DNA of 64,000 bases, from positions 45,363,847-45,427,846 of the forward strand of contig CP154954.1 in the NCBI GenBank assembly GCA_039621445.1, read 5' to 3'. The stretch comes from Euglena gracilis. Its lineage: Eukaryota > Euglenida > Euglenophyceae > Euglenales. Positions 32,025 to 41,775 of this stretch are shown piece by piece. Both the position numbers and the translations under genes were made by a program. Numbering within the stretch: the first letter of the stretch is position 1; the number at the start of each line of letters is the position of its first letter. The notes beneath the pieces are model-generated. The model saw only the letters and a program-made list of their open reading frames with translations, ran no database searches and was not told the origin of the DNA.

Positions 32025-32800
32025 TCAATTCCCTAAGTAGGTGCGACAGGAGAAAGCGAGGCTTTTCCGGGGAACAGGGAAGATCAGACGTACAGCCAAA
32101 GCCACTTGGTGGGGGTCTTGACAAATGAAGTTGGGAAACTTTTTGTTTGCTGGGGGTGCAAGACGTGTCCACCTCGGGTTATGTCCGTTTTTAAAAAATT
32201 TGGGATCTTGTGAAGAAGTTTTTAGGTTTGGGGTATAATCCCCTGGGTCTTTCTGCTCCATGGTTGGGGGGTCTGCCAATTTCACGTGGGCGGGAACCGA
32301 AACCATTTGCAATTTGACTTTTTTTCTTGACAGTGGTACAGAAGGGGTTTTTTGGATGGCATTTAGAAATGGTTTTTTTTTGCATCCCCATTTTGTTAAA
32401 TAGCTTACAGCCACGCGGCTATCTACTGGGAGAACAACTGTTTCTTTTGGTTTTGCCACTGTTTTTACAAGGTCCACCGCAGAAATCGACTCTTTTTGGT
32501 TGATATGAAGGATATGCAGGCCTCTCCAAAAATCCTGCACCTTTTGACCGAAATTTTTTTCCAACACTCCACCCCCACTGCCAGGTGCTTCTGTCTGAAA
32601 AAGTTCCCCACAAGCCTTGTATTGAAATGTCCTGCCTATTCTTGGCTTTAAAGATGCTTTTAATTCCAGATTTTGATCCTTGATCCCCTGGGGAATGGTC
32701 AGGGTGTGTTCCCAACCCCACTTGGTGTGCTGATACACCATCTTGCAAAGTTGACCTGGCAAGACTATGAGATGGCATTTAAAACTAAGTAGCTTCTGAC
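32025..32800 (-). pseudogene. RNase H and Dam-like region of element B
   Basis: QLCKMVYQHTKWGWEHTLTI is the RT thumb end. RNase H motifs follow: LFQTEAPGSGGG (usual LFSDSSTWQWGG, shifted by frame), KVQDFWRGLHILHINQKES, VLPVDSRVAVSYLTKWG and LADPPTMEQKDPGDYTPN. The final part RTRLAPPANKKFPNFIC corresponds to the Dam-like domain start, with the NPP motif lost. Many residues match element C, but frames are broken. Confidence 0.8.
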
Positions 32801-33049
32801 TGGCCCACAATGGAACAGAGAAGTTTTATGCAGCTCATTGTTGTGCTGTCAGCAATTTTTCAAACTCCTTTCTCTGGCATTTTGTTTTTCTTGAAGAACT
32901 CCCACTTAGCCTTTGTCAAACTGATACACTGGCCAAAATACTCCGTTTCCTGTGTGTGTTCCAAATAGGATTTGGGGAGGTTTAGCCTGGAACCTGCCAG
33001 CAGGAGATCCTTTTACATATCTGTCATATGCAACGTTGCTGTCTTTTTG

Positions 33050-33380
33050 CTAGGGGCTAACAGCAAAATGTCCTCCACAAACACAAAAACTGCATTCCCT
33101 TCCTCTCTCCATTTTCCTTCCCAGACTCCAACGAGAATCATGAATTTTTGTAGCAGGCTGCTGATGCCGAAGGACGAAGCTTGAAACTGTCAGGTTTCCA
33201 CCCAACTGCATGCACACGTAATTTTCTAAGCTTCTGTGCAGATTTAAATGAACATAAGCATCTTTGAGGTCGATTTTTGCCACAGAACCATCTTTTATTA
33301 AATATGGGAGAATGTCTCCAATGTGTTCCATTCTGAATTTCTGGTGGGTGGAGTGGATATTTAATTGTCAACAGTGTCAA
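33050..33380 (-). pseudogene. Reverse transcriptase of element B, partial
   Basis: MEHIGDILPYL, AKIDLKDAYVHLNLHRSLEN and VCMQLGGN, then a frame change. The later KIHDSRWSLGRKMERG and the region near 33060-33090 match the FMTLMRVWERKW and LDDI parts of element C with the catalytic box mutated (CVCGGHFAVSP). Confidence 0.8.
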
Positions 33381-33875
33381 ATTAGTCTTTCATTTGTCTT
33401 TCACCCTCTTTTCTTGGAAATGATGACATAAGAAAAAAAGAAACAAAAGAAAAAATGACATAGGGAAAAAATGCCTTCTCTGGGGTGATTTGTCTGGTTG
33501 CTGTTGAAAATCCTTTTTCCTTCAGAATTGTTTGAGCAGAAATTTTCTTGGGGTTATTTGAAGGGATTTTTTAAAGACATTTGAGGGGGAAGGGGAAGAT
33601 CTGCCACAACCCCCTCTCTGATGAGGTTTATTACCTCCTTGTTCGGCTTCTGCTTTCTCCCAATCGGGCCCTGTAGGGGGTCCACCCTGTTTGTAAAGTG
33701 TCTGGGTATTCCACATGCCCGACACTTCGGAGAGCCCTTCCCTTTGGGTGCCCCATCACTGGGGTCACTTCTGGCCCTACCAGAGGGTTGCTCAAAGACA
33801 GGATTTCCCTCTACGTTTTACCTACGGGGGAAAGTCTGTGTTGTCTGCAGGGGGGAGGTGTATATAAGGGTGTGG
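33381..33875 (-). pseudogene. Pre-RT linker of element B
   Basis: Minus-strand pieces such as VINLIREGVVADLPLPPQ-like sequence, and SDPSDGAPKGKGSPK in another frame, align to the Pro/Gly-rich linker of element C (REGVRADLPLPPQMSLK; DPSDGAARG). The chromovirus target site TAGTG is at its upstream end. Confidence 0.6.
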
Positions 33876-33880
33876 TAGTG
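33876..33880 (+). repeat. Target-site duplication, left (TAGTG)
   Basis: TAGTG directly precedes the left LTR and recurs at 40935-40939 after the right LTR. Confidence 0.9.
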
Positions 33881-34071
33881 TGCGGACTATTTACTAACCG
33901 CCTGAACCGAACTTTGTATTCCTAATTCGAACCTTTCCTCCTGTGCAGACTGCTGGCTCTGGTTATGTCTCAACATTGATTGTGTTACGTCGTTGGGGAC
34001 AATTGGGATATCAAGAAAAATTGGGAATCCGAGGATTTCAATAAAAACAAAAGAATATTCTGAGACGTCCA
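33881..34071 (+). repeat. 5' LTR of chromovirus
   Basis: 191 bp, starting TGCGGACTATT and ending GAGACGTCCA, with AATAAAAACA (a polyadenylation-like signal) near 34040. Confidence 0.95.
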
Positions 34072-34075
34072 AAGT

Positions 34076-34087
34076 TGGTCGCAGAGG
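34076..34087 (+). promoter_or_regulatory. Primer-binding site, probably initiator Met tRNA
   Basis: TGGTCGCAGAGG starts 5 bp after the LTR. The typical complement of eukaryotic initiator tRNA-Met 3' ends is TGGTAGCAGAGG, one base different. Inferred role: first-strand priming. Confidence 0.7.
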
Positions 34088-34514
34088 TTTGTTGTTCCAA
34101 TCGTCCAAGACGTCTTCGAGGAGATTCAACATTGTTTCACTGGTTATTGAAGTTCCAGAAGTTGGTGTTCCTGAAGGCAAGGTTAACCGAGTTGCTGGTA
34201 AAGAACAACACCTTCAACAGGAAGTTGACATTGAGGCTGTGGTGAACAAGTTCACAGTGGAGAGTTTGTCAACAGTTGTTGTATTGGTTACTTGGTTGAG
34301 GAAGTTTGTAAGTGGTGCTGTTCACCTTGCTGTCCAGAACAAGATCCTGGTTGAGGCAAGATCTTCATCATCTTGCTGACCTGGTCCTGAACCCAGTGGT
34401 TGGTTTTCTGTTCTGGTTTCTTCAGTTTTTGTTTGTTTTTTGGGTTGGCCAGTGTTTCTGTTTCTCCCAGTTTTCAGAGCCAGTGGTTGAGTTTTTTGAA
34501 AGTGATCTGCAGAA

Positions 34515-37500
34515 ATGTCCTCCATTGAAGATTTGGAAAGAAGGTTGCAAGAATTGGAAATCAAATCAGCCAGCAGCAGTCAGTCTGTGTTTACCCCTGT
34601 GAACCCCATCACCCAGGTTGAAACATTTCTGAAGCAAATTGTGGAACCAAATTCCAGCAACCCCAGCCAAAGTTCAACCCAAAGTTCAAGATTACCCCCT
34701 GTGAAATTGCCAGAGTTTGATGGTGCAAATTGGCCTGAGTTTTTGAAAGATTTTGGCAGATGGTTGAGGTTAACTGGTGCAGTTGCATTTGGAAATGTCC
34801 AGAAAAAGGATTGGCTGTTGGAATGTTGCACCCCCAAGGTGAAAAAACTGGTTGAAAAAGTGATGGATGAGAATGATGATTTTGAAAAAGTGCTGTTGGA
34901 AATTGCAAATTTGTTCCCAACACTGGAAAATGACATGACTTTGAGGTCTGCCATTGACAAATTGCCAGCACTTTCCCAGAACCCTGAACCCCAAGACATC
35001 AAAAAACTTTTCATTGAATTGGACAATTTGATGGCCAGGTTGAGCCCCCAGGCCATGAGTGAACAGGAAAAGTTTTTGGTTTTGCTGAGGAAATTACACC
35101 CCAGAATGTATGCAGACATCAGGGCAGACAGATTTTACAAACATCGTTCTGAGACATTCACAGATTTGAGAAAAACAATTTTGGAGAAAAGTTCTGAAGA
35201 TTGGTTGGAGAGGAATTTGCTGAAAAAAGAAAATCTCAGACCATTGATTGAAAGACCCCCTGATCAATCTGAAAAAGTTGGTGAAAGTGTCCCAGAATCT
35301 GGAAAAGGTGGAAAATCTGGTGGAAAGGGGAAAGGCAAAGGAAAAGGCAAAGGCAAGGGTGAAAGAAAAGTTGATGACACCCCAGCCCCACGATTTGGAG
35401 CCACAATTTTCTGTCGATTTTGTCACAAAAAGGGGCATTATGAAGACAGATGTTGGTCAAAAGAAAAGTTTGAAAAAAAGAAGGCAGCAGCCCAGAAGGG
35501 GGCAGGCAAAGGGACCCCTTCGGTTCAACCCCAGGGAGTGCAAACCCAGGTTACCCCCCCCCGGGAGAGAACCCCAAAAAGAAAAGCTGATGCTTTGCAG
35601 TTGCTCCAGATGGTGTGTAAAACTTATCTTTTGCCAGTAAAGGTTTATGGAAAGGAAATTCAAGCTATTTTGGACACTGGGGCCACCATAACTGCAGTTT
35701 CTAAGAAATGTGTTCCAGAGAATAAAATTCAGCGAAGTGCTGCGGTACCCCTGCAGATCGGCAACGGTGAGTACATCTTTTCCGAAGGAGTGTGTGAGGT
35801 GAGTTTGGAGTTGGGGCGAAAAACACTAAGACTTAAAGCGGTTGTGGTTGAAACAAATGCCTTCGAGGCAGTTTTGGGGACTGACTTTACTGAAAGTGAA
35901 TTTTTTGGTGGGTTGCTGACCAGACCCCCCAGAATCATCATTGATGGTGAGGAGTTTTTACTTCAGAGCCATGATGGGGACCACACCATCAAAAGAATTT
36001 TCAGACTTTTCAAGACAGAAAGCTACACTTTGGCGAAGCCAGTGAAGTCAAAAGCTTTGGATGAATTGAAGATTTCTGAGGGTCAGATTTGCATTGATCT
36101 TTTTGCAAACCACCTGAACCACACCCAGTCTTTGTACATGACAAAAGGGAATTCAGCCTACAGGTATTCATGGGAAAGGTTGTTGTGTGACATTGGTGCT
36201 TCCAAGTTTCTGTGGGCAAACCCCCCCTTCAGCCAACTAAGCAAAGTGGTGACAAAGTTGTGCATTGAAGAAACAAAAATGGTCCTGGTGCACCCAGACT
36301 GGGTGGACCAGTACTGGTCCCCCCTGCTGGAAAGGGTGACTGTGGCCAGGGTGAAAATTTCAAGTGGGGTTCCCTTGTTTGTGGGTGACAGGTGCAAAAA
36401 GGTGCTGCCCTCCCCCCTGTGGAACACTTTTGTGAGTGTGGTGGACACTGTGCAATTCAAAGTGGATTTTGAGCTTTTGGACCCCAAAATTGTCAGTTGG
36501 CTCAGGAAAGTTTCAAGGAATTGGAGTTTGGATGAACTGAGAGGTGAGATCAGGAAGTATCCCACAGTGGATGATGGAATTCAAGTGGATATCCCAGATG
36601 TTCCTGATGTTCCCCCCCTGCAGCAGGCAACCCAGCCTGCCAGCCCACCTGCAGACAAGCAAGTTTTTGAAAGTCCCAGTTTTCCTTTGGAGAATGTTCC
36701 CCCCAAGGAATCAGATGAAAAAGTGAAAGAATGGTTGGACAATGTGGTGGTGTTTGAACCAATGAATGAGCATGAAAACATCAATTTTTTGGCTGAGTTG
36801 ACCAAGGACATTGAAAGTGAGCTGAGTCTTTTTCAGGAGGTGAGAAAAGATGTGGAGGTGATGTTTTTCCAGCTGGCCCAGCCTGTGGAAGATGTTCAGT
36901 TTGCAAAACCTGTGAAAACTCCCAAGGCAACAATCAAGATGGATGAACTCAAAAGCATTTCCCAAGTTTTGCATGAAAAGATTTGGACTTTGGAGGCCCA
37001 GAAAAAGGCTGATGAAAAAAGCAGCAAATTGTTTACTGAGAATCTGAGTGGAGAGTTTGAAAAAGAAGTTGAGAAATTCAGAGACCACCCCAGATTGTAT
37101 GAGCTTTTGGTGAAATTTTCTGATGTTTTTGGACCATTGCCCACAATTTCTGAGTCCCCCCCCCCCCTGCCAGTTTTGATGGACATTGAGCTAAAGCCTG
37201 AATGGGAAGGTAAACCCCTAAGGCAAAAGTGTTGGCCCATGCCCCAGGAGGATGAAAAAGAAAATGACCTTCAGTGTGAAGAATTGCTAAAGTCAGGGTT
37301 GATTGAGCAGTTCCCAGTTGGTGAAATCCCCCAGGTGTGCAGCCCCACATTTTTGGTGGACAAAAAAGGGTCAAGTACCAGAAGGATGGTCATCCATTAT
37401 GGAAAATTGAATGCCAGAAGCAAGGCACATGCAGGTTATTTGCCAAGCATGGACGTTTTGATTGAAAGTTTGGCCAAATGTCGCTGGAAAAGTACCCTGG

Positions 37501-40457
37501 ACATGAGGAGTGGGTATTGGCAAATCCCAATCACAAAAAGAGCAGCAAATTTGTCTGCATTTTGCATTCCATCTGGGAGGTGTTTTCGTCCCAAAAGGAT
37601 GATGTTTGGCCTAAGTAATGCACCGGGTATTTTTCAGGAGCTGATGGAAATTCTAACCTCCCAATGCAAAACGGATTTGAGGGTGAGAGAGATTTTGAAG
37701 GATGGACACCTGGCTTCTTTTTTTGACGACACAGGGGTTGGTGCAAACTCTGAGGAGGATCATTTGTATCTTTTGGAAAAGTGGTTTGAAGTTTGCAGAA
37801 AGAACCAAGTGAGAATTAAATTGAGCAAATGTTCCTTTCTGAATCAGTCCATTGACTATTTGGGTTTCTCGTTGGGATGGGGAATGTGGCAGGCAAACAA
37901 AAGAAACATTGAACCAATTCTGAGTTTTCGAGTTCAGAATCAAAGGGATTTGAGGCGAATTTTGGGAGCCATGAATTTCTACCGCAGACACGTGAAAGGT
38001 TTTACTTTTGACTCAGCCCCGCTCACAGACCTTCTGAAAAAGAATGTGAAATGGAGGTGGACTGAAAAGGAGGAGAGTTGTTTGAATGCATTGAAAAGGA
38101 AATTGTCTTCTCTTGATGTTTTGGGTACCCCCAGGAGTTCAGGAGAGATTGTTTTGGTGACTGACAGTTCGGATTTGGGAGGTGGTTCAGCATTGTTTCA
38201 GTGGCAAACCCTCCAACAAACACAAATTCCTGAGAATTTTCGAACAAGTGGTGTGAAGGTGGATGGGACCCTGAAAAACAACTACCCCAGTGAAATGAGG
38301 TTGGTGCCCCTGGGCCACTACAACTGGAAATGGAGTGAGGCAAGAAAAAAATACACTACCTGGGAAAAGGAAATTTTGAGTGGTGTGCTGACCATTGCTT
38401 CACAAACGAGGATTTTGCAAAATCTGCCAATTGTGTGGATGACAGACAATGAGGCAGCCACCTCTTTCCTGAAGGGTGGACCCCCCCTCAACAAAAGATT
38501 GAGAAGGATGTATGTGTTTTTGAACCAGTTCAAACTGAATATCGTTCATGTGGCAGGTTGCAAAAATGAATTGTGTGATTTTTTGTCTCGTGCTGATTTT
38601 GAGAACAAATTTGAAATTCATTTTGAGGAAGAAGCAAGGAACGCTTTTCAGAAAATGGATGTGCAGCTTGACCTGTTTTTGCAGAAGATTTTCAGTTTGT
38701 CCCACCGAGTGCAAGTGTCAGAAAAGGATTATTCGAATTCAGAGCTGAAGGATTTTTGGGAAAAAGTGGAGGTTTCAAAACCCTGTTTCATTGACAATGA
38801 GTTTTGGTTCAGATCTGCCAAGGCCATGTATTGTGAAGGAAAATTGGTTGTTCCCTCTCATTTGTTGAAGGTTTGTTTGGATGAATGTCACAAGGCAAGC
38901 AACCATGTTGGTGCTGAAAGGACTTTGTTGTTCTTTTTGAGCCATTTTCAGTCCAAGGTTTCCAAGAAAGACATGTTGGAAATTTGCAGGGCCATTGTGA
39001 TGACATGTGAAATTTGCACCCTTTCAAAAAAAAACCGCCCCAGTGACCGTGGAAAGGTGGGTTCTTTACCGATTCCAACAGTGAGCAATGAAGTTTTGTG
39101 TTTGGATTTTGTGCAAATGGACCCCTACAATGGTTTTGACTATGTGCTGACTTTGGTCGACAATTTGTCCCATTTTTGCCAATTCATCCCCACACAGAAA
39201 ACGGTAACCGGAGAAGGTGTTTTGAGGCTTATTTTGGACCGGTGGATTTCTGTTTTTGGAAAACCGTCTGTTGTGAGGTCTGACAACGACGTGCGATTCA
39301 GACAGCCCAGTGGTTTTTACCAGACAGCCCTGAAAGCTCTCGACGTGAAATTATCGTTTTCTCTGCCCCGGAACCCCCGATCAAACGGTTTGGTTGAAAA
39401 TGTCAATAAAATGTTCTTGCAGAATATGCGAGCATTGAGTCTGTCTTCCAAGGACAAAAATTGGGTGCAGCTGATCCCGTGTTGCACATTTTTGATGAAT
39501 TCGCAGATTTCCCCCACAACAATGTTGTCACCCCATGAAATGTTTTTGGGCAGACCAGCTTGGAGGTTGGAATTACCCCTAGAACCGGTGACAAATCCAG
39601 AAACCCATTCTTGGCTTTTGACACAGATGGAAATTCAAGAAAAAGCTTCTCAGAGATTGAAAGAATTGAGGAAAAAAGATTTTGAGAGTGCCAACAAAGG
39701 GAGGGTACCAGCAAAAATTGAAGAAGATGACTATGTTTTGGTGCACAACAAAAGATGGCCAAACAAATCATGGCCCAAGCTTTCCCCCCCCTGGCAAGGA
39801 CCTTTTCGGGTTCTCAAATCGAGGTTCAATTCAGTGCAAATTGCAAGCAGTCCATCTTTGGGAGGGGTCATTGATGTCTCTTTGGGTTTGTGCAAAAAGT
39901 GGGAGGTTGCTTTGCATGAAGAAAGCCTTTTGGAAGAAGACCCAGACCTTTTGACCGGTGATGTGGTTGTGGGAGACCCAGTGGAGGGTGACACCCCCAT
40001 GCCAGACCAGGGAGGGGATCCCCCCCTTCAAATGTCGGAAGAAGAACAAGCACAATTGGGTTTTTACAATGTTTACAAGATTTTGAAGCACAAGTACCAA
40101 GGGGGATGGAAATTTTTGGTTTGGTGGGAGAATTTTCCGGCAAGCAGCAGTACATGGGAGCCTGTGGCTTCCTTTGTGCAACCAGGAGGCAGAATGAATG
40201 AGGTTTTCAAGAATTATTGTGTGGATCACAATTTACAATCGATCCTACGCCAGGCGCTCAGAATGTTTTGCGACGTTTCAGAATGCGAATGGGGGTTGGC
40301 ATCGCAAGAGACAGCCTGGCCTCCCCCCAAATGTTTTGATCGTGCTTTCAGTCACGCGGGAGGAAAGTCAAGCCCCCCAGGGGGCCTTTTGGATGGTTTT
40401 TCGGGTCAGGAGACACCAACCCGCCTCGCCATGGGTGGATTGTTGTCTAACCTTTGA
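34515..40457 (+). CDS. Chromovirus Gag-Pol polyprotein with Dam-like and chromodomain
   Basis: 1980 residues. Gag (about 1-290) is followed by a Lys/Gly-rich stretch and a CCHC knuckle near 300-313 (CRFCHKKGHYEDRC). Protease has LDTGATITA near 385-393. A segment about 515-650 has DLFANHLNH, FLWANPPFSQL and VLVHPDW, the layout of phage Dam-like N6-adenine methyltransferases; this is unusual between protease and RT. RT (about 900-1100) has LDMRSGYWQI and FFDD in place of YxDD. RNase H (about 1214-1360) shows LVTDSSDLGGG and WMTDNEAATS. Integrase has H/H and CEIC zinc residues (about 1456-1501), LCLDFVQMDP, RSDNDV and NGLVENVNK (catalytic D, D, E), then a GPF module near 1760. A chromodomain (about 1851-1905, LVWWENFPASSSTWEP) closes it. 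Gag and Pol are in one frame with no shift or stop, so ratio control must be by cleavage or another route. Confidence 0.95.
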   Translation: MSSIEDLERRLQELEIKSASSSQSVFTPVNPITQVETFLKQIVEPNSSNPSQSSTQSSRLPPVKLPEFDGANWPEFLKDFGRWLRLTGAVAFGNVQKKDWLLECCTPKVKKLVEKVMDENDDFEKVLLEIANLFPTLENDMTLRSAIDKLPALSQNPEPQDIKKLFIELDNLMARLSPQAMSEQEKFLVLLRKLHPRMYADIRADRFYKHRSETFTDLRKTILEKSSEDWLERNLLKKENLRPLIERPPDQSEKVGESVPESGKGGKSGGKGKGKGKGKGKGERKVDDTPAPRFGATIFCRFCHKKGHYEDRCWSKEKFEKKKAAAQKGAGKGTPSVQPQGVQTQVTPPRERTPKRKADALQLLQMVCKTYLLPVKVYGKEIQAILDTGATITAVSKKCVPENKIQRSAAVPLQIGNGEYIFSEGVCEVSLELGRKTLRLKAVVVETNAFEAVLGTDFTESEFFGGLLTRPPRIIIDGEEFLLQSHDGDHTIKRIFRLFKTESYTLAKPVKSKALDELKISEGQICIDLFANHLNHTQSLYMTKGNSAYRYSWERLLCDIGASKFLWANPPFSQLSKVVTKLCIEETKMVLVHPDWVDQYWSPLLERVTVARVKISSGVPLFVGDRCKKVLPSPLWNTFVSVVDTVQFKVDFELLDPKIVSWLRKVSRNWSLDELRGEIRKYPTVDDGIQVDIPDVPDVPPLQQATQPASPPADKQVFESPSFPLENVPPKESDEKVKEWLDNVVVFEPMNEHENINFLAELTKDIESELSLFQEVRKDVEVMFFQLAQPVEDVQFAKPVKTPKATIKMDELKSISQVLHEKIWTLEAQKKADEKSSKLFTENLSGEFEKEVEKFRDHPRLYELLVKFSDVFGPLPTISESPPPLPVLMDIELKPEWEGKPLRQKCWPMPQEDEKENDLQCEELLKSGLIEQFPVGEIPQVCSPTFLVDKKGSSTRRMVIHYGKLNARSKAHAGYLPSMDVLIESLAKCRWKSTLDMRSGYWQIPITKRAANLSAFCIPSGRCFRPKRMMFGLSNAPGIFQELMEILTSQCKTDLRVREILKDGHLASFFDDTGVGANSEEDHLYLLEKWFEVCRKNQVRIKLSKCSFLNQSIDYLGFSLGWGMWQANKRNIEPILSFRVQNQRDLRRILGAMNFYRRHVKGFTFDSAPLTDLLKKNVKWRWTEKEESCLNALKRKLSSLDVLGTPRSSGEIVLVTDSSDLGGGSALFQWQTLQQTQIPENFRTSGVKVDGTLKNNYPSEMRLVPLGHYNWKWSEARKKYTTWEKEILSGVLTIASQTRILQNLPIVWMTDNEAATSFLKGGPPLNKRLRRMYVFLNQFKLNIVHVAGCKNELCDFLSRADFENKFEIHFEEEARNAFQKMDVQLDLFLQKIFSLSHRVQVSEKDYSNSELKDFWEKVEVSKPCFIDNEFWFRSAKAMYCEGKLVVPSHLLKVCLDECHKASNHVGAERTLLFFLSHFQSKVSKKDMLEICRAIVMTCEICTLSKKNRPSDRGKVGSLPIPTVSNEVLCLDFVQMDPYNGFDYVLTLVDNLSHFCQFIPTQKTVTGEGVLRLILDRWISVFGKPSVVRSDNDVRFRQPSGFYQTALKALDVKLSFSLPRNPRSNGLVENVNKMFLQNMRALSLSSKDKNWVQLIPCCTFLMNSQISPTTMLSPHEMFLGRPAWRLELPLEPVTNPETHSWLLTQMEIQEKASQRLKELRKKDFESANKGRVPAKIEEDDYVLVHNKRWPNKSWPKLSPPWQGPFRVLKSRFNSVQIASSPSLGGVIDVSLGLCKKWEVALHEESLLEEDPDLLTGDVVVGDPVEGDTPMPDQGGDPPLQMSEEEQAQLGFYNVYKILKHKYQGGWKFLVWWENFPASSSTWEPVASFVQPGGRMNEVFKNYCVDHNLQSILRQALRMFCDVSECEWGLASQETAWPPPKCFDRAFSHAGGKSSPPGGLLDGFSGQETPTRLAMGGLLSNL

Positions 40458-40743
40458 AGGCTTACAGTCACAAACCTGCCATTGATGCGAGGAGTTTCGC
40501 CCAGGTTTGTGTTACTTTTGAATGGCAAGCCAACCACGAAGTGAAGGGACCACGGTGAACGTCGGAAGTAACCTCTTTTACCTTCCTTTGTGTTGACATT
40601 TGTCGTTCTGAACCTTTTTTGTGGACAATTCGTGTTGAACACCATTCATTCGTGCTTGAACCATAGTAAAGCCATTTTGTTTGTGGTGTGATGCCGTTTC
40701 GTCCTGTGCCTGTGGCGCCGCGTCCTCCGGCATGGGGGGCGTG
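40458..40743 (+). other. 3' untranslated part and polypurine tract of chromovirus
   Basis: 286 bases after the stop without an ORF of note. The purine tract GGGGGGCG with flanks (40733-40743) directly before the 3' LTR is the likely plus-strand primer. Confidence 0.65.
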
Positions 40744-40934
40744 TGCGGACTATTTACTAACCGCCTGAACCGAACTTTGTATTCCTAATTCGAACCTTTC
40801 CTCCTGTGCAGACTGCTGGCTCTGGTTATGTCTCAACATTGATTGTGTTACGTCTTTGGGGACAATTGGGATATCAAGAAAAATTGGGAATCCGAGGATT
40901 TCAATAAAAACAAAAGAATATTCTGAGACGTCCA
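40744..40934 (+). repeat. 3' LTR of chromovirus
   Basis: 191 bp, 190 identical to the 5' LTR by eye. Confidence 0.95.
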
Positions 40935-40939
40935 TAGTG
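40935..40939 (+). repeat. Target-site duplication, right (TAGTG)
   Basis: Matches 33876-33880. Confidence 0.9.
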
Positions 40940-41340
40940 CAATCATTTAGCTTCTGGGGGGCCCTGTCTGAAAGGCGCCTGGGCCTCCCACCCAAGAGTA
41001 CCTTGTACGAACCTGGTAGCCTTGTGCTTGAAATTGTTGCTGCAGTCTTCTGGCTTCATGAAGACGACGGCTGTCATGGCTTTTGATAGTGTTGGCTTAC
41101 ATAGCTTGAACCTGGAAATGATGGCCACCAGGGCCTTGACGTGAAGGGCTGATGCCCTGCCTGGATCTGCTGCCCTTGGGGAGTGTCTGTTGGACCTGTT
41201 GCTGCAGACTCCCTTCCTTTTGATATTGGTGGCTGACATAGCCCCAGTCTTTGTGATAATGCTGGCCATTGCCTTGGCCTTGGAAATTCGCTGTCTTTCC
41301 GGGGGGTGGGGGGTTGTGACGGCCACGGACTGGGGTTTTG
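40940..41340 (-). pseudogene. Gag fragment of element B
   Basis: Minus-strand VAVTTPHPPERQ, then ISKAKAMASII and SNRHSP-like residues align with the KAKAMAASI repeats and post-motif linker of element C Gag. Cut on its 5' side by element E. Confidence 0.6.
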
Positions 41341-41396
41341 CTGCTGCTACCTAAGGTTCTGTGACTTCTGCATTCCCCAGCGTCCGCTGCCCACTC

Positions 41397-41545
41397 GTAC
41401 TCCCTCGAGGAATACCGAAAAGGGAGGAAGGGACACCGAGGGCGAAGCACAAAAAACTTGTGAGGCTATGCCTTGCTCGCCGGCGGTGTTGTGTGATTGC
41501 TCGCTGCGCTGGGTTAGGAGTCCCCGGTTGGCTGACGATGCTGCT
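41397..41545 (+). repeat. 3' inverted terminal repeat of element E
   Basis: Plus strand: CCTCGAGGAATACC, GGAAGGGACACCGAGGGCG, GTGAGGCTATGCC and CGCTGGGTTAGGAGTCCCC. Inverse of 45560-45703. Confidence 0.8.
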
Positions 41546-41671
41546 CAGACGTGGCGACGTGGCTTCTTGCTCCTCGGGGGGGGGTCCCTCCCTTCTGCCC
41601 CCCTGGCCCCAATTTTCTTTTGACCTAGGGCTCTTGAAAACAAATTTTCTTTTACGGGTGGGCGGGTCGGG

Positions 41672-41775
41672 CTCACAATGTCTTTGTGGTTCGCCCTCTG
41701 TGTCCCTTCCTCTCTTGTCGGTTTTCCTCGAGGTAGTACGAGGCACCTCGGGCTCCACACTTTGCCATTTGTGAG
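41672..41775 (-). repeat. Internal complementary region of element E
   Basis: First part (CTCACAATGTCTTTGTGG ... CCTCGAGGTAGTAC) is complementary to the left outer end at 41397-41470. Second part (GCACCTCGGGCTCCACACTT, GTGAG) is complementary to the right outer end at 45660-45701. This is the DIRS1-type arrangement for making circular copies. Confidence 0.8.

Larger units (their letters stand above)
33881..40934 (+). mobile_element. Intact chromovirus (Ty3/gypsy-type LTR retrotransposon)
   Basis: 7054 bp: LTRs of 191 bp with a single visible difference (G/T near 33990 and 40853), TG...CA ends, 5-bp TAGTG duplication, a primer-binding site, one uninterrupted 1980-codon Gag-Pol ORF and a purine tract before the 3' LTR. 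Near-identical LTRs and an open ORF mean a recent insertion that may still be competent. It splits element B on the opposite strand. Confidence 0.95.
32025..41396 (-). mobile_element. DIRS-like element B, split by the chromovirus
   Basis: Minus-strand order: Gag fragment (40940-41340), chromovirus insertion (33881-40934), pre-RT linker (33381-33875), RT (33050-33380), RT end plus RNase H and Dam-like remnants (32025-32800). Sequence is close to element C (same subfamily). It is truncated at both ends: no recombinase, and its 5' end is cut by element E at about 41397. Confidence 0.75.
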
